DNA of 11,472 nucleotides from an uncultured Eubacteriales bacterium (GCA_902496595.1 CABVBV010000062.1:1-11472); one strand, 5' to 3'. Shown: positions 1-6,470, numbered from the stretch's first letter. Numbers and translations: made by a program. The notes: generated by a model from the sequence alone, not told the origin.

Positions 1-90
1 GTTGGAAGTTGGAAGCGTGGAAGCACAGGAGAGGCGACCCACCTGCCGGAGACGTGCAGGTTATAAAAGGGCCCCCACGGCAGCGGCGGG
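1..90 (+). ncRNA. ssrS: 3' end of a structured RNA, candidate 6S RNA (partial)
   Basis: No credible reading frame covers this stretch, which runs straight into a strong plus-strand terminator. It contains a GCGACCCACCTGC block, a short stem pairing ACCTGC (41-46) with GCAGGT (56-61), then TTATAAAAGGGCCC and CACGGCAGCGGCGGG. The order resembles my memory of the closing arm of 6S RNA: GCGAC, CACCU, hairpin, AGGGUUA, then GC-rich GGCAGCGGC. 6S RNA folds like an open promoter and binds housekeeping RNA polymerase. The 5' half lies outside the window, so the defining long-duplex fold cannot be tested. It could instead be another structured RNA or an untranslated trailer. Confidence 0.42.
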
Positions 91-93
91 GAA

Positions 94-122
94 GCCGGCG
101 ACTTCGGTCGCCGGCTTTTTTC
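94..122 (+). terminator. Intrinsic terminator with UUCG tetraloop
   Basis: A 9-bp GC-rich stem (94-102 with 107-115) closes a C(UUCG)G tetraloop and is followed by seven T (116-122). It ends transcription of whatever enters from the left, probably the RNA ending near 90. It points toward the metK terminator, so the two units converge here. Confidence 0.9.
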
Positions 123-194
123 AGCTTGTCTGAGAAAATATAGCCTTGCTCCGCACAGTCTGTCGAAAAAGCCTCCAGAGTTCTGCGCGGGAGC

Positions 195-231
195 AAAAAA
201 GAACGTCCCTCCGCAGCAAGGCGGAGGGACG
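195..231 (-). terminator. Intrinsic terminator of metK
   Basis: On the minus strand an 11-bp perfect stem (231-221 with 214-204, loop 220-215) is followed by a U-rich tract TTCTTTTTT (203-195). It lies 16 bp past the metK stop. Positions 123-194, between the two facing terminators, show nothing recognisable. Confidence 0.9.
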
Positions 232-246
232 CGGCATTTTTTCGGA

Positions 247-1437
247 TTACTCGAGCCCGCAGGCCTTGCGGAGCGCATCGGCCCTGGTGGTGCTCTCCCA
301 GAGCACGCCGAGATCTTCGCGGCCCATGTGACCGTAAGCGGCGAGCTTCTTGTAGATCGGCTTCCTGAGCCCAAGGTCGCGGATGATGGCAGAGGGCCTC
401 AGGTCGAAGACCTCATTCACGGCCTTGGCCAACACATGATCGGGCACGGAGCCGGTGCCGAAAGTCGTCACGTTGACGCTGACGGGGTTCGCCACTCCGA
501 TGGCGTAGGCCAGCTGCACCTGGCAGCGGTGCGCAAGGCCCGCGGCCACGATGTTCTTCGCCACCCAGCGTGCGGCATAGGTCGCGCTCCTGTCGACCTT
601 CGTCGGGTCTTTTCCGGAGAAGCAGCCGCCGCCGTGCGGGGCGCTGCCGCCGTAGGTGTCAACGATTATCTTCCTGCCGGTCAGGCCGGAGTCAGCCGCA
701 GGGCCGCCCTTCACAAAACGGCCGGTCGGGTTGACATAATACTTGATGTCGCCGCGGTTCAACTCGGCGGGGATGGTGGGCAGGATGACGTGCTCGATCA
801 TATCGGAGCGGATCTGCTCGAGGGAGACTTCGGGGTCGTGCTGGGTGGAGACGACGACGGTGTCGACGCGGACGGGCTTGTTGTCGCCGTCGTATTCGAT
901 GGTTACTTGGGTCTTTCCGTCGGGGCGCAGGTAGGTGAGCAGGCCGGACTTGCGCACCTCGGTGAGCCTCCTGGCCATCTTCTGGGCGAGCGAGATGGGA
1001 AGCGGCATGAGCTCCGGGGTCTCGTCGCAGGCGTAGCCGAACATCATGCCCTGGTCGCCGGCGCCGTTCTCGAGGCTGTCGCCCTCCTGGCCTTCCTTGA
1101 GTTCAAGGGACTGGTCGACGCCCATGGCGATGTCGCCGGACTGCTCGTCAATTGCGGTGACGACGGCGCAGGTGTTGCAGTCGAAGCCGTAAGCGGCGTT
1201 GTCGTAGCCGATCTCGCGCACGACCTCGCGGGCGATCTTCGGGATATCCACATAGCAGCTCGTGGAGATCTCGCCCATGATGTAGATGACGCCGGTGGTG
1301 GCGGTGCACTCGCAGGCGACATGACCCTGCGGGTCTTTTTCAAGTATGGCGTCCAGAACAGCGTCGGAGATCTGGTCGCAGACCTTGTCGGGATGACCTT
1401 CGGTGACTGACTCGGAGGTGAACAGGTAATTTGCCAT
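247..1437 (-). CDS. metK: S-adenosylmethionine synthetase
   Basis: Makes S-adenosylmethionine from methionine and ATP in the cytoplasm, releasing phosphate and pyrophosphate; it is the cell's main source of methyl donor. The 396-residue product has the normal family length and is complete. Seen directly: the N-terminal GHPDK motif (14-18) that helps bind ATP, the signature GAGDQGMMFG (125-134), and the glycine-rich loop GGGCFSGKD (269-277) followed by PTKVDRSA. The Cys at 272, where Ala is common, is within the tolerated family variation. The ATG is preceded by AGGAGA with a 7-nt gap (1445-1450). It is a single-gene unit with its own promoter, a SAM-I riboswitch in the leader and a strong 3' terminator, so expression should fall when SAM is plentiful. 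Confidence 0.98.
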   Translation of the reverse strand: MANYLFTSESVTEGHPDKVCDQISDAVLDAILEKDPQGHVACECTATTGVIYIMGEISTSCYVDIPKIAREVVREIGYDNAAYGFDCNTCAVVTAIDEQSGDIAMGVDQSLELKEGQEGDSLENGAGDQGMMFGYACDETPELMPLPISLAQKMARRLTEVRKSGLLTYLRPDGKTQVTIEYDGDNKPVRVDTVVVSTQHDPEVSLEQIRSDMIEHVILPTIPAELNRGDIKYYVNPTGRFVKGGPAADSGLTGRKIIVDTYGGSAPHGGGCFSGKDPTKVDRSATYAARWVAKNIVAAGLAHRCQVQLAYAIGVANPVSVNVTTFGTGSVPDHVLAKAVNEVFDLRPSAIIRDLGLRKPIYKKLAAYGHMGREDLGVLWESTTRADALRKACGLE

Positions 1438-1479
1438 TTTAATATCTCCTTTTAAATTTATTAACTCATTGATTCAAAC

Positions 1480-1506
1480 AAAAAAGCCTGCCGGAATCCG
1501 GCAGGC
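1480..1506 (-). terminator. Riboswitch-controlled leader terminator of metK
   Basis: On the minus strand an inverted repeat of 10 bp per arm (1506-1486, around one central base, so a few central bases must form the loop) is followed by six U (1485-1480). It sits between the SAM-I aptamer and the metK ribosome site, as expected for the expression platform. SAM binding should favour this hairpin and stop transcription before metK. I did not work out which leader bases form the competing antiterminator. Confidence 0.92.
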
Positions 1507-1525
1507 GTTGGTTCTGAGCGTACAT

Positions 1526-1619
1526 CCTCATCTTCCGATTTACACCGCCGGATTTGGCACCTTGCATAAGCAGGTTGCCGGGCTTCACAGGGCCGTTCCC
1601 TCCGCCACTCTTGATAAGG
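1526..1619 (-). promoter_or_regulatory. SAM-I (S-box) riboswitch aptamer
   Basis: Read on the minus strand, the leader carries the S-box core in order: CCTTATCAAGAG at the P1/P2 junction, GGAGGGA, CGGCCCTGTGAAGCCCGGC, AACC, GGTGCCAAATCC, and a closing GATGAGG. P1 pairs CCTTATC (1619-1613) with GATGAGG (1532-1526) with one G-U pair. The family binds S-adenosylmethionine and switches off methionine and SAM genes. Its placement between a strong promoter and a leader terminator, directly upstream of metK, fits a transcriptional OFF switch. Confidence 0.96.
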
Positions 1620-1639
1620 CTTTTCAGTTGTCGGCGAGT

Positions 1640-1669
1640 ATTATACACGAGCCAAGGTATGTTTGTCAA
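1640..1669 (-). promoter_or_regulatory. Promoter of the metK leader
   Basis: On the minus strand a perfect TTGACA (1669-1664), an 18-bp spacer and a perfect TATAAT (1645-1640) form a consensus housekeeping promoter. Transcription should start near 1633, about 15 nt before the aptamer. A strong promoter fits control by premature termination. Confidence 0.93.
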
Positions 1670-1702
1670 CAATTATATTCACTGTGCGGATATGCCACCC
1701 CA

Positions 1703-1727
1703 TTTCTTTTGCCCTTGCCAAAAGAAA
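1703..1727. repeat. Perfect 9-bp inverted repeat, TTTCTTTTG / CAAAAGAAA
   Basis: Arms at 1703-1711 and 1719-1727 match perfectly around a 7-base centre (CCCTTGC). The related string AAAGAAAAGCGG follows at 1743-1754. The structure resembles dispersed intergenic repeats rather than a terminator, since neither side has a plain U-run after the stem. Copies elsewhere in the genome cannot be checked here. Confidence 0.55.
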
Positions 1728-1911
1728 CGGGAGTGGCGCCCCAAAGAAAAGCGGCTTTTATATGGGCGTGTGGACCCATCGTACCGTCAGCGCCCCACCC
1801 GCCTCTCCCACTTACCTTGGTGGTCCTATCCGACGTTTATGCGCGGGAAGCTGGCTGCGCTGATATTTACCGCGTTGGCCGACCGACGTAACGATGGGGA
1901 ATAAGGATGCA

Positions 1912-1928
1912 GCCGCCCGCAGGGCGGC
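1912..1928. repeat. Short GC hairpin GCCGCCC-GCA-GGGCGGC
   Basis: A perfect 7-bp stem with a 3-base loop. It has no adjacent T-run on either strand, so it is not a typical terminator. It lies at the left border of the larger repeat block and may be part of the same element. Confidence 0.45.
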
Positions 1929-1930
1929 GT

Positions 1931-2010
1931 CTATTTGAAATATCGACTGACGTCGTCGATGGAGAAACAAGACTCCATCTCCTCCAGCAGTCTCTTGGGA
2001 AGCGGTGAAA
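1931..2010 (-). other. Possible C-terminal coding remnant
   Basis: The last 25 or so codons of a minus-strand open frame read SPLPKRLLEEMESC followed by FSIDDVSRYFK and a stop. This has ordinary amphipathic protein composition, unlike the rest of that frame (up to 2332), which is Arg/Gly/Pro-rich translated repeat. It may be the end of a broken gene or simply the part of the repeat element that happens to read as protein. I do not recognise a family. No start codon or ribosome site belongs to it. Confidence 0.2.
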
Positions 2011-2335
2011 CGCCTTCGGCGTTTTGGATTTGAACCCCGCCCCTACGGCTGCGCTGGGGGATAAAACACCAGACCAGCCGTAGGGGTCGGCGTCCCCGAC
2101 GACCCATCACATCCGGACAACGCACCCGGTAAAAATGTCGTTGTAGGGGCGGGGTTCCACCCCTGCCTGGACGTTGCGGGTTCGGACACGTCCAATAATT
2201 CCGCGCGTCAAAGCCGCGCGGCCGGGTCGTCGGGACGCCGACCCCTACGGGTTTATGCGAAACGTACATGGTCGCGAAACTGTGACGCCGGCGGTGGACA
2301 TCACGCCGGGCGTGGGTGGAACCCCGCCCCATTCA
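2008..2335. repeat. Cluster of GC-rich inverted-repeat elements
   Basis: Several repeat units are arranged in opposite orientations. A 28-bp unit at 2078-2105 (CCGTAGGGGTCGGCG then TCCCCGACGACCC) recurs inverted at 2224-2250 with one base missing. A second unit, GTAGGGGCGGGGTTCCACCC at 2143-2162, is matched inverted by 17 bp at 2314-2330 and by 14 bp at 2033-2046. A small hairpin AAACGCC-TTC-GGCGTTT lies at 2008-2024. No transposase or clean coding frame is present. This is typical of non-autonomous dispersed repeats (REP-like or MITE-like). The cluster separates the metK leader from the GH25 gene. Confidence 0.8.
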
Positions 2336-2362
2336 ACCTAAACGTTGGAGGCGTTTTGCCTT

Positions 2363-3277
2363 TTATTCTGCCGGGTCGGGGCTGCTGCTTGGCTCGGGCG
2401 TCTCGCTCGGGCTCGGCTCGGGCGTTGGGCAGGCAGGGTCGCTGCCCTTCGCGTAGAACTGCAGGTTCATGTCCACATCGGCATCAATACCGTCGACCCT
2501 GCTGGTGAACGAGAACTGCCAGATGGCGGACTCATAGTAGAAGTCGAGAGTTGTTCCGGGGGCGCCTATCCAGAGCTGGAAATCGGCGAGCTTCGAGAGG
2601 TCGTAGTCGTAGTAGGCAATGTAGCGGTAGAGATAGACGCAGGGAGTATAGCCGGCATCCTTGACCATCTCGCAGAAGACCAGGGCCGAGGCAGTCAGCT
2701 CATCCCTGTCGATGTCCTGAGCTCTGGACTCCTCGAGCGGTTCCCAGTCGAAGGCGACAGGCATCCTTATCTCGTAGTCATCTATGAGATCCAGGACGAA
2801 CAGGGCTTCCTCGGCGGCCTCGATAGCGCCGGTGGATTGGGAGAAGAAATAGACTCCAACGTCAAGCCCCGCGTCGATAGCGCCCTGCATATTCTGCTCG
2901 AACTTCTCGTCCACGAAGAGCTCGCCCTCCGAGGAGCCGCGGTAGCCGCAGCGTATCATGGCAAATTCCACGCCCTGCTCCGCTACCTTCTGCCAGTCGA
3001 TATCCCCCTGGTAAAAGGAGACGTCCACGCCCAGCCGCGTGTCGTAGGCCTCGCCCGTGTAGACGGGTATGCCGTCCTCTCCGGTCTCGAAGTCCTCCTC
3101 GGTGAGCGTTGAGACGGGCACGCCTTCGGCGAGCTCGACCCACTCCATATTTGCGCCGGTGTTCACGTATATCATGCCCTCGTGCGGGTCGGGCGTAGGC
3201 TCCGGCTCAGAAGCGCCGCAGCCCGAAAACGCCAGCGCCAGCGCCGCGAGCAGCAGTAATGCGGTAAGTTTTTTCAT
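2363..3277 (-). CDS. GH25-family muramidase (lysozyme-like), lipoprotein
   Basis: A 304-residue predicted surface hydrolase of glycosyl hydrolase family 25, enzymes that cut the MurNAc-GlcNAc bond of peptidoglycan. The N-terminus is a lipoprotein signal (MKK, hydrophobic run, FSGC) with the lipidated Cys at 20. An acidic/proline linker follows. The GH25 domain spans about 80-275: GVDVSFYQGDIDW (83-95, Asp85), MIRCGYRG (107-114), GVYFFSQS (141-148), the catalytic FDWE (176-179, Asp177 and Glu179) and AIWQFS (251-256). It ends in a Pro/Ser/Thr/Glu tail (about 280-304) with no further domain. AAAGG lies 8 nt before the ATG. It has its own promoter and lies between terminators, so it is probably monocistronic. 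Roles in wall remodelling or attack on other cells' walls are both possible. Confidence 0.93.
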   Translation of the reverse strand: MKKLTALLLLAALALAFSGCGASEPEPTPDPHEGMIYVNTGANMEWVELAEGVPVSTLTEEDFETGEDGIPVYTGEAYDTRLGVDVSFYQGDIDWQKVAEQGVEFAMIRCGYRGSSEGELFVDEKFEQNMQGAIDAGLDVGVYFFSQSTGAIEAAEEALFVLDLIDDYEIRMPVAFDWEPLEESRAQDIDRDELTASALVFCEMVKDAGYTPCVYLYRYIAYYDYDLSKLADFQLWIGAPGTTLDFYYESAIWQFSFTSRVDGIDADVDMNLQFYAKGSDPACPTPEPSPSETPEPSSSPDPAE

Positions 3278-3312
3278 GTCAAATTCCTTTCGTCTCCGTC
3301 AGGATCCGACAT

Positions 3313-3341
3313 ATGATACCACATAATTGTGAACAAATCCA
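3313..3341 (-). promoter_or_regulatory. Probable promoter of the GH25 gene
   Basis: On the minus strand TATCAT (3318-3313) lies 17 bp after a weak -35 TGGATT (3341-3336). It sits between the terminator of the upstream gene and the GH25 start. The -10 is good but the -35 is poor, so confidence is limited. Confidence 0.4.
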
Positions 3342-3350
3342 GCACTGCGT

Positions 3351-3386
3351 AAAATACGGGGCGGCTGCGCCCGGCAGCCGCCCCGT
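3351..3386 (-). terminator. Intrinsic terminator of the SLH gene
   Basis: A 13-bp perfect stem (3386-3374 with 3368-3356, 5-base loop) is followed on the minus strand by TTTT (3354-3351). It lies about 20 bp past the SLH stop and insulates the GH25 gene from read-through. Confidence 0.88.
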
Positions 3387-3407
3387 GATATGTCGTTTTG
3401 CCTGTCT

Positions 3408-4559
3408 TTACAGCTCGCAGAAGCGCATGATGATTGCTGCGGCCTCGGCGCGGGAGGCGCCGGCGGTGGGCCTGAGCTGGTCATGCTCGTTGCCTTCGAG
3501 TATGCCGTTCTCGACCGCCCATTTCACGGCGTTCTCGGCGTAGGCGCTCACGGAGCCGGCATCAGCGACGCCGTCCAGCGTACCGGCGGTCTCAGGCTCG
3601 CCGATGAAGCGGTAGAGCATCGTCACGAACTGCTCGCGGGTGATAGCCCCGGTCGGGTTCGTCCCGTCCGAGACGCCCGCTTCCATCGCCCAGTCCTGGG
3701 CCTTGGCGTACCAGGTGTCGCCGCCCTCAAGGTCGGCCCCGTCCATCCTCGCAAGGATTGTCCAGATCATGGAGCGCGTGATGTTCCCCTTGGGATTGAA
3801 CACGCCCTCGCCCGTGCCGTTCATCAGCTCGTTTTCATACACGTACAGCACGTACTCATAGAACCAGTCGGTGTCCTTCACGTCGTTGAAGGGCAGGGCG
3901 GACTCGTCGTTGAGATCCTTTATCTCGCCGTCTACCACGAGGTTCGCTTCCAGCGTGATGCCCTTGTTGATGGTCAGACTGCATTTGCCATCGCTGTCAG
4001 CGTATACAAAGATGTTGGGGATGCTTATCTCGCGGTCGATGACCACGTCGCCGTTGAGCACCATTGACTGCGCATAGTAGCCCTCGGGCACCTCGGCGGC
4101 GTTCGCAAGCGCCACGTCATTGCCGCAGATCTTGCGGTACCAAGCACCGTCGTCGTTGCGGAAGACCATGAAGCAGACCTCGGTCTCGGCGAGGTGAACG
4201 AAAGTGTCGAGCGAGGCCGGGTCGATGTCATCGAACTTAAAGCCGCCAGCGGCGGGATCCTCGCTGGTATGGGTGAGCGTGGCGCCGGGGGCTACGGTGA
4301 AGATGCAGCCGGCGTTGATGACAATGTACTTGTCAGTTACCGAGACGTCCTCGGTGATCTCAATGTCACCGCTGACGGCGATGGTCGTGACGGCCTTATC
4401 CGCAGCGGCGGCCTTGAAGTCCTCGAAGCTGGTGACCTCGGCCACGCCGTTCTCGTCGGCGGTGTAGCCCGCGAAGGCAGTGCCGGTGAACAGAGTCGCG
4501 CAGAGTATAAGGACAAGGATAAACGAAACTGTGGCGAGAGTTCTGCGTTTTGTCTTCAT
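3408..4559 (-). CDS. Secreted SLH-domain cell-surface protein
   Basis: A 383-residue exported protein likely held on the wall by three C-terminal S-layer-homology domains. The signal peptide is clear: MKTKRR, a hydrophobic stretch, and a probable cleavage after AFA at 30. Residues about 43-215 are rich in short beta strands (IAVSGDIEITEDVSV, INAGCIFTVAPGATL, SLTINKGITLEANLVV), resembling the repeats of a right-handed beta helix; no catalytic motif is visible. SLH units lie at about 222-272 (FNDVKDTDWFYEYV, then ITR), 281-318 (TWYAKAQDWAMEAGV, then ITREQ) and 330-381 (YAENAVKWAVENGIL, then SRAE). In the family such domains bind wall polysaccharides, often pyruvylated. AGGAGG lies 9 nt before the ATG. 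It is one gene with its own promoter and terminator. The specific role of the N-terminal half is unknown. Confidence 0.92.
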   Translation of the reverse strand: MKTKRRTLATVSFILVLILCATLFTGTAFAGYTADENGVAEVTSFEDFKAAAADKAVTTIAVSGDIEITEDVSVTDKYIVINAGCIFTVAPGATLTHTSEDPAAGGFKFDDIDPASLDTFVHLAETEVCFMVFRNDDGAWYRKICGNDVALANAAEVPEGYYAQSMVLNGDVVIDREISIPNIFVYADSDGKCSLTINKGITLEANLVVDGEIKDLNDESALPFNDVKDTDWFYEYVLYVYENELMNGTGEGVFNPKGNITRSMIWTILARMDGADLEGGDTWYAKAQDWAMEAGVSDGTNPTGAITREQFVTMLYRFIGEPETAGTLDGVADAGSVSAYAENAVKWAVENGILEGNEHDQLRPTAGASRAEAAAIIMRFCEL

Positions 4560-4674
4560 ATTGTCATTCCTCCTGATAATATTGGTGGAACAAAGCTCAT
4601 GATGCTATCCGCACCATTGGCGCAGATAGTCTCTCGCAAATGGTCGGCATATTATTGAAAAACTTACAAATTAT

Positions 4675-4703
4675 ACTATACAGCTTTTCCACATACAAGT
4701 CAA
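4675..4703 (-). promoter_or_regulatory. Promoter of the SLH gene
   Basis: On the minus strand TTGACT (4703-4698), a 17-bp spacer and TATAGT (4680-4675) give near-consensus elements. The leader to the ATG is over 100 nt. I did not see a clear hairpin or known riboswitch in it. Confidence 0.82.
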
Positions 4704-4742
4704 CAAAATATTCAGCGAATTAATACGTAAATTGGCCAGAAA

Positions 4743-4785
4743 TAGTTAAGCAGCTCCGGGAGAGCATACCGCTCCCAGAGCTGCT
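4743..4785 (-). terminator. Probable terminator of the DUF554-DMT operon
   Basis: Arms of 14 bp (4749-4762 and 4772-4785) pair with a single C-A mismatch around a 9-base loop. On the minus strand the stem is followed by TTAACTATTTC, a weak U-tract. It lies 8 bp past the DMT stop codon, which supports the call despite the poor U-run. Confidence 0.7.
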
Positions 4786-4793
4786 GTGCATTA

Positions 4794-5705
4794 TCAAAAA
4801 TGCCTAGGATTATCCAGGCTATACCTACCGGGCTTCACGTTCAGCAGTACGACGGCCGAGAGCACCAGCACCACGCCCGCGTATGAGAGGACGCTCATGC
4901 TCTCGTGGAAGACCACGGCTCCGACGAGGGTCGCCACGACGGGCTCGACGGAGGCCATGACGGAGGCCCTGCCCGTCTCCATGCCCGTGAGGCCGTATGT
5001 GTAGAGCAGGTAGGGCAAAAAGCAGGTGAGCACGCCCGTGCCCAGAGCCAGACCCAGGCCCTGTGCAGAGGCCACCGCCGTCTCAAACACCCCGTCCACG
5101 CCCCAGATGAGCGCCGCGCCGACGGAGGCGAGCAGGCAGGAGTAGAAGTTTATTGTGTTGCTAGAGTAGCCGCGCTCGAGCGCGTATCTTGCGAAGATGC
5201 TGTACATGGCGTAGCCGAAACCCGCGCCAAGGCCGTAAAGTATGCCCACGGTAGACAGCCGCATCTCACCGGAGCCCAGGCCGGAGACCAGGGCGCAGCC
5301 CAGGAAGGCCAGGGCTACCGCCAGCAATTTCACCCCGGTAAGGCGCTCCCCGAACAGCAGCGCGGAGAGCAGCGTCACTATGGCCGGAGCCGTATACAGC
5401 AGTATTGCCGCCGCAGACAGGCTCATGTAGATCATGGCCTGAAAATAACAGAAAGTGAAAAACAGCAGGCTCACAATCCCACTTCCCAAGAAGCACCAGC
5501 AGTCTCTCAGCCTTACTTTGAACTGACTGGGCCCAGTAAACAACAGCGTGAGCCCGAAGCAGACGGCAGCCACTCCGCAGCGGAGAACTATCACGCCGGA
5601 GGAGGAGAAACCGGCCTCGCCCATATACCTCCGAAACAGCCCCATAAAGCCCCAGAGGCAGCCCGCCGCGAGAATCGAAATCGTATATCCGTGCTTTTTC
5701 ATCAT
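4794..5705 (-). CDS. EamA/DMT-family membrane exporter
   Basis: A 303-residue integral membrane protein of the drug/metabolite transporter superfamily (EamA type), which usually exports amino acids, metabolites or drugs by proton exchange. The substrate cannot be told from sequence. It has about ten hydrophobic helices in two repeated halves. The first half carries GCLWGFMGLF (15-24) and AAAILLYTAPAIVTLLSALLFGE (98-120, given here as a region with the family's Pro and terminal Glu). The second carries YGLGAGFGYAMYSIFARY (157-174) and the ASVEPVVATL / FHE pattern (251-268). Length is normal. The first of two adjacent ATGs overlaps the DUF554 stop as ATGA (5705-5702), so it is probably translationally coupled; no strong ribosome site of its own is visible. 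Long open frames continue upstream of this start but are out of frame with the real DUF554 gene. Confidence 0.93.
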   Translation of the reverse strand: MMKKHGYTISILAAGCLWGFMGLFRRYMGEAGFSSSGVIVLRCGVAAVCFGLTLLFTGPSQFKVRLRDCWCFLGSGIVSLLFFTFCYFQAMIYMSLSAAAILLYTAPAIVTLLSALLFGERLTGVKLLAVALAFLGCALVSGLGSGEMRLSTVGILYGLGAGFGYAMYSIFARYALERGYSSNTINFYSCLLASVGAALIWGVDGVFETAVASAQGLGLALGTGVLTCFLPYLLYTYGLTGMETGRASVMASVEPVVATLVGAVVFHESMSVLSYAGVVLVLSAVVLLNVKPGRYSLDNPRHF

Positions 5706-6403
5706 ATAATGCCGCTCAGCCAGCCGTAGAGAGGTATATAGGCGATCGGAAGAAAAACGCCCGGGAGCATATTCGCGACCCTGAGGTTCTCCTTCCTCAG
5801 CCCGAGCAGGTTGATTGCGAGCCCGAGCAGCAGTACTCCTCCGACTGCGGACATCTCGTTTACCACCGTCTCGCTGAGATAGGGAGAGAGCGCGGAGGCA
5901 AGCAGCGTCAAAAGCCCCTCGCAGACCAGGACGCAGACCGAGGAGGCCGCAGCTCCTGCGCCGAGACCCGCTCCAAAGGCCAGCGAAGCCACAAGGTCGA
6001 GCACAGCCTTGGCATAGAGTATGGAGTTGTCCCCGTCGATACCCGCGTTGATGCTGCCCATGACGGCCATGCTGCCCACGCAGAAGAGTATGGAGCAGGA
6101 GACAAAGGCCTGCGCAAAGCCGCCGTCCGATTTTGCGAGCTTTTTTTCCGCCAGGGCTCCGAGCTTTTCGACCCTGTCGTCTATCCTGAGCAGCTCTCCT
6201 ATGAGCGTACCTACAGAGACGCAGAGAATGAGGCAGAGCGTGTCGTTCGTGCTGACTACGCAGATGATGCCCAGGCCAAAGCTCACGAGCGCCAGAGCGG
6301 CCATGAGCGCGGAAGTGTATTTTTCGTTTATCCTGCCCCGGAACGCCAGCCCTACTACGCCTCCGACGAGCACGGCTCCTGAATTTGCAAGCACACCCAG
6401 CAT
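5702..6403 (-). CDS. DUF554-family membrane protein
   Basis: A 233-residue protein with about seven hydrophobic segments, matching the DUF554 (YdfK-like) family, a widespread family whose function I do not know to be established; it is sometimes annotated as a possible transporter. Seen: the N-terminal NSGAVLVGGVVGL (7-19), the conserved GTLIGELLRIDDRVEKLG (65-82), the central FCVGSMAVMGSINAG (107-121) with GDNSILYAKAVLD (124-136), and the C-terminal GGVLLLGLAINLLGL (188-202). Length is typical. The ATG follows a G-rich ribosome site (GGGGGGA, 6409-6415). It is the first gene of a two-gene unit from a near-consensus promoter at 6433-6461, and its stop overlaps the start of the DMT exporter. 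The pairing suggests related transport roles, but the substrate is unknown. Confidence 0.93.
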   Translation of the reverse strand: MLGVLANSGAVLVGGVVGLAFRGRINEKYTSALMAALALVSFGLGIICVVSTNDTLCLILCVSVGTLIGELLRIDDRVEKLGALAEKKLAKSDGGFAQAFVSCSILFCVGSMAVMGSINAGIDGDNSILYAKAVLDLVASLAFGAGLGAGAAASSVCVLVCEGLLTLLASALSPYLSETVVNEMSAVGGVLLLGLAINLLGLRKENLRVANMLPGVFLPIAYIPLYGWLSGII

Positions 6404-6432
6404 AAGAGTCCCCCCAACATAAATCGCATAGA

Positions 6433-6461
6433 ATCATACAATTCCGCGTCGAAGATGTCAA
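6433..6461 (-). promoter_or_regulatory. Promoter of the DUF554-DMT operon
   Basis: On the minus strand a perfect TTGACA (6461-6456), a 17-bp spacer and TATGAT (6438-6433). It is back to back with the tRNA promoter: the two -35 boxes are only 9 bp apart, so simultaneous occupancy may be limited. Confidence 0.88.
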
Positions 6462-6470
6462 TAGCGCAAG

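Larger units (their letters stand above)
1690..1930. other. Gene-free intergenic stretch left of the repeat cluster
   Basis: Open frames exist on the plus strand, but none has a ribosome site, a recognisable domain or sensible composition. The visible structure is the A/T-rich inverted repeat at 1703-1727, a following CCAAAGAAAAGCGG that partly repeats its right arm, and a short GC hairpin at 1912-1928. I see no promoter or RNA gene here. Confidence 0.5.

Noticed and set aside
328..1410. Plus-strand open frame of 360 residues opposite metK
   Set aside because: Complementary shadow of a certain gene in GC-rich DNA; no family motif, and composition is Val/Gly/Asp/His-rich as expected for antisense of metK.
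1469..1904. Overlapping plus-strand frames of 116-140 residues
   Set aside because: They run antisense through the riboswitch and terminator and into repeat DNA, with no ribosome sites and no recognisable domain.
1931..2332. Minus-strand open frame of 133 residues
   Set aside because: Most of it is translated inverted-repeat sequence, with no ribosome site; only the last 25 or so codons look protein-like and are noted separately as a weak remnant.
2008..2335. CRISPR array
   Set aside because: Repeats are few, inverted, of unequal length and irregularly spaced, with no cas genes nearby.
2345..3112. Plus-strand open frame of 255 residues opposite the GH25 gene
   Set aside because: Shadow of a well-supported lipoprotein gene; no motif or start signal.
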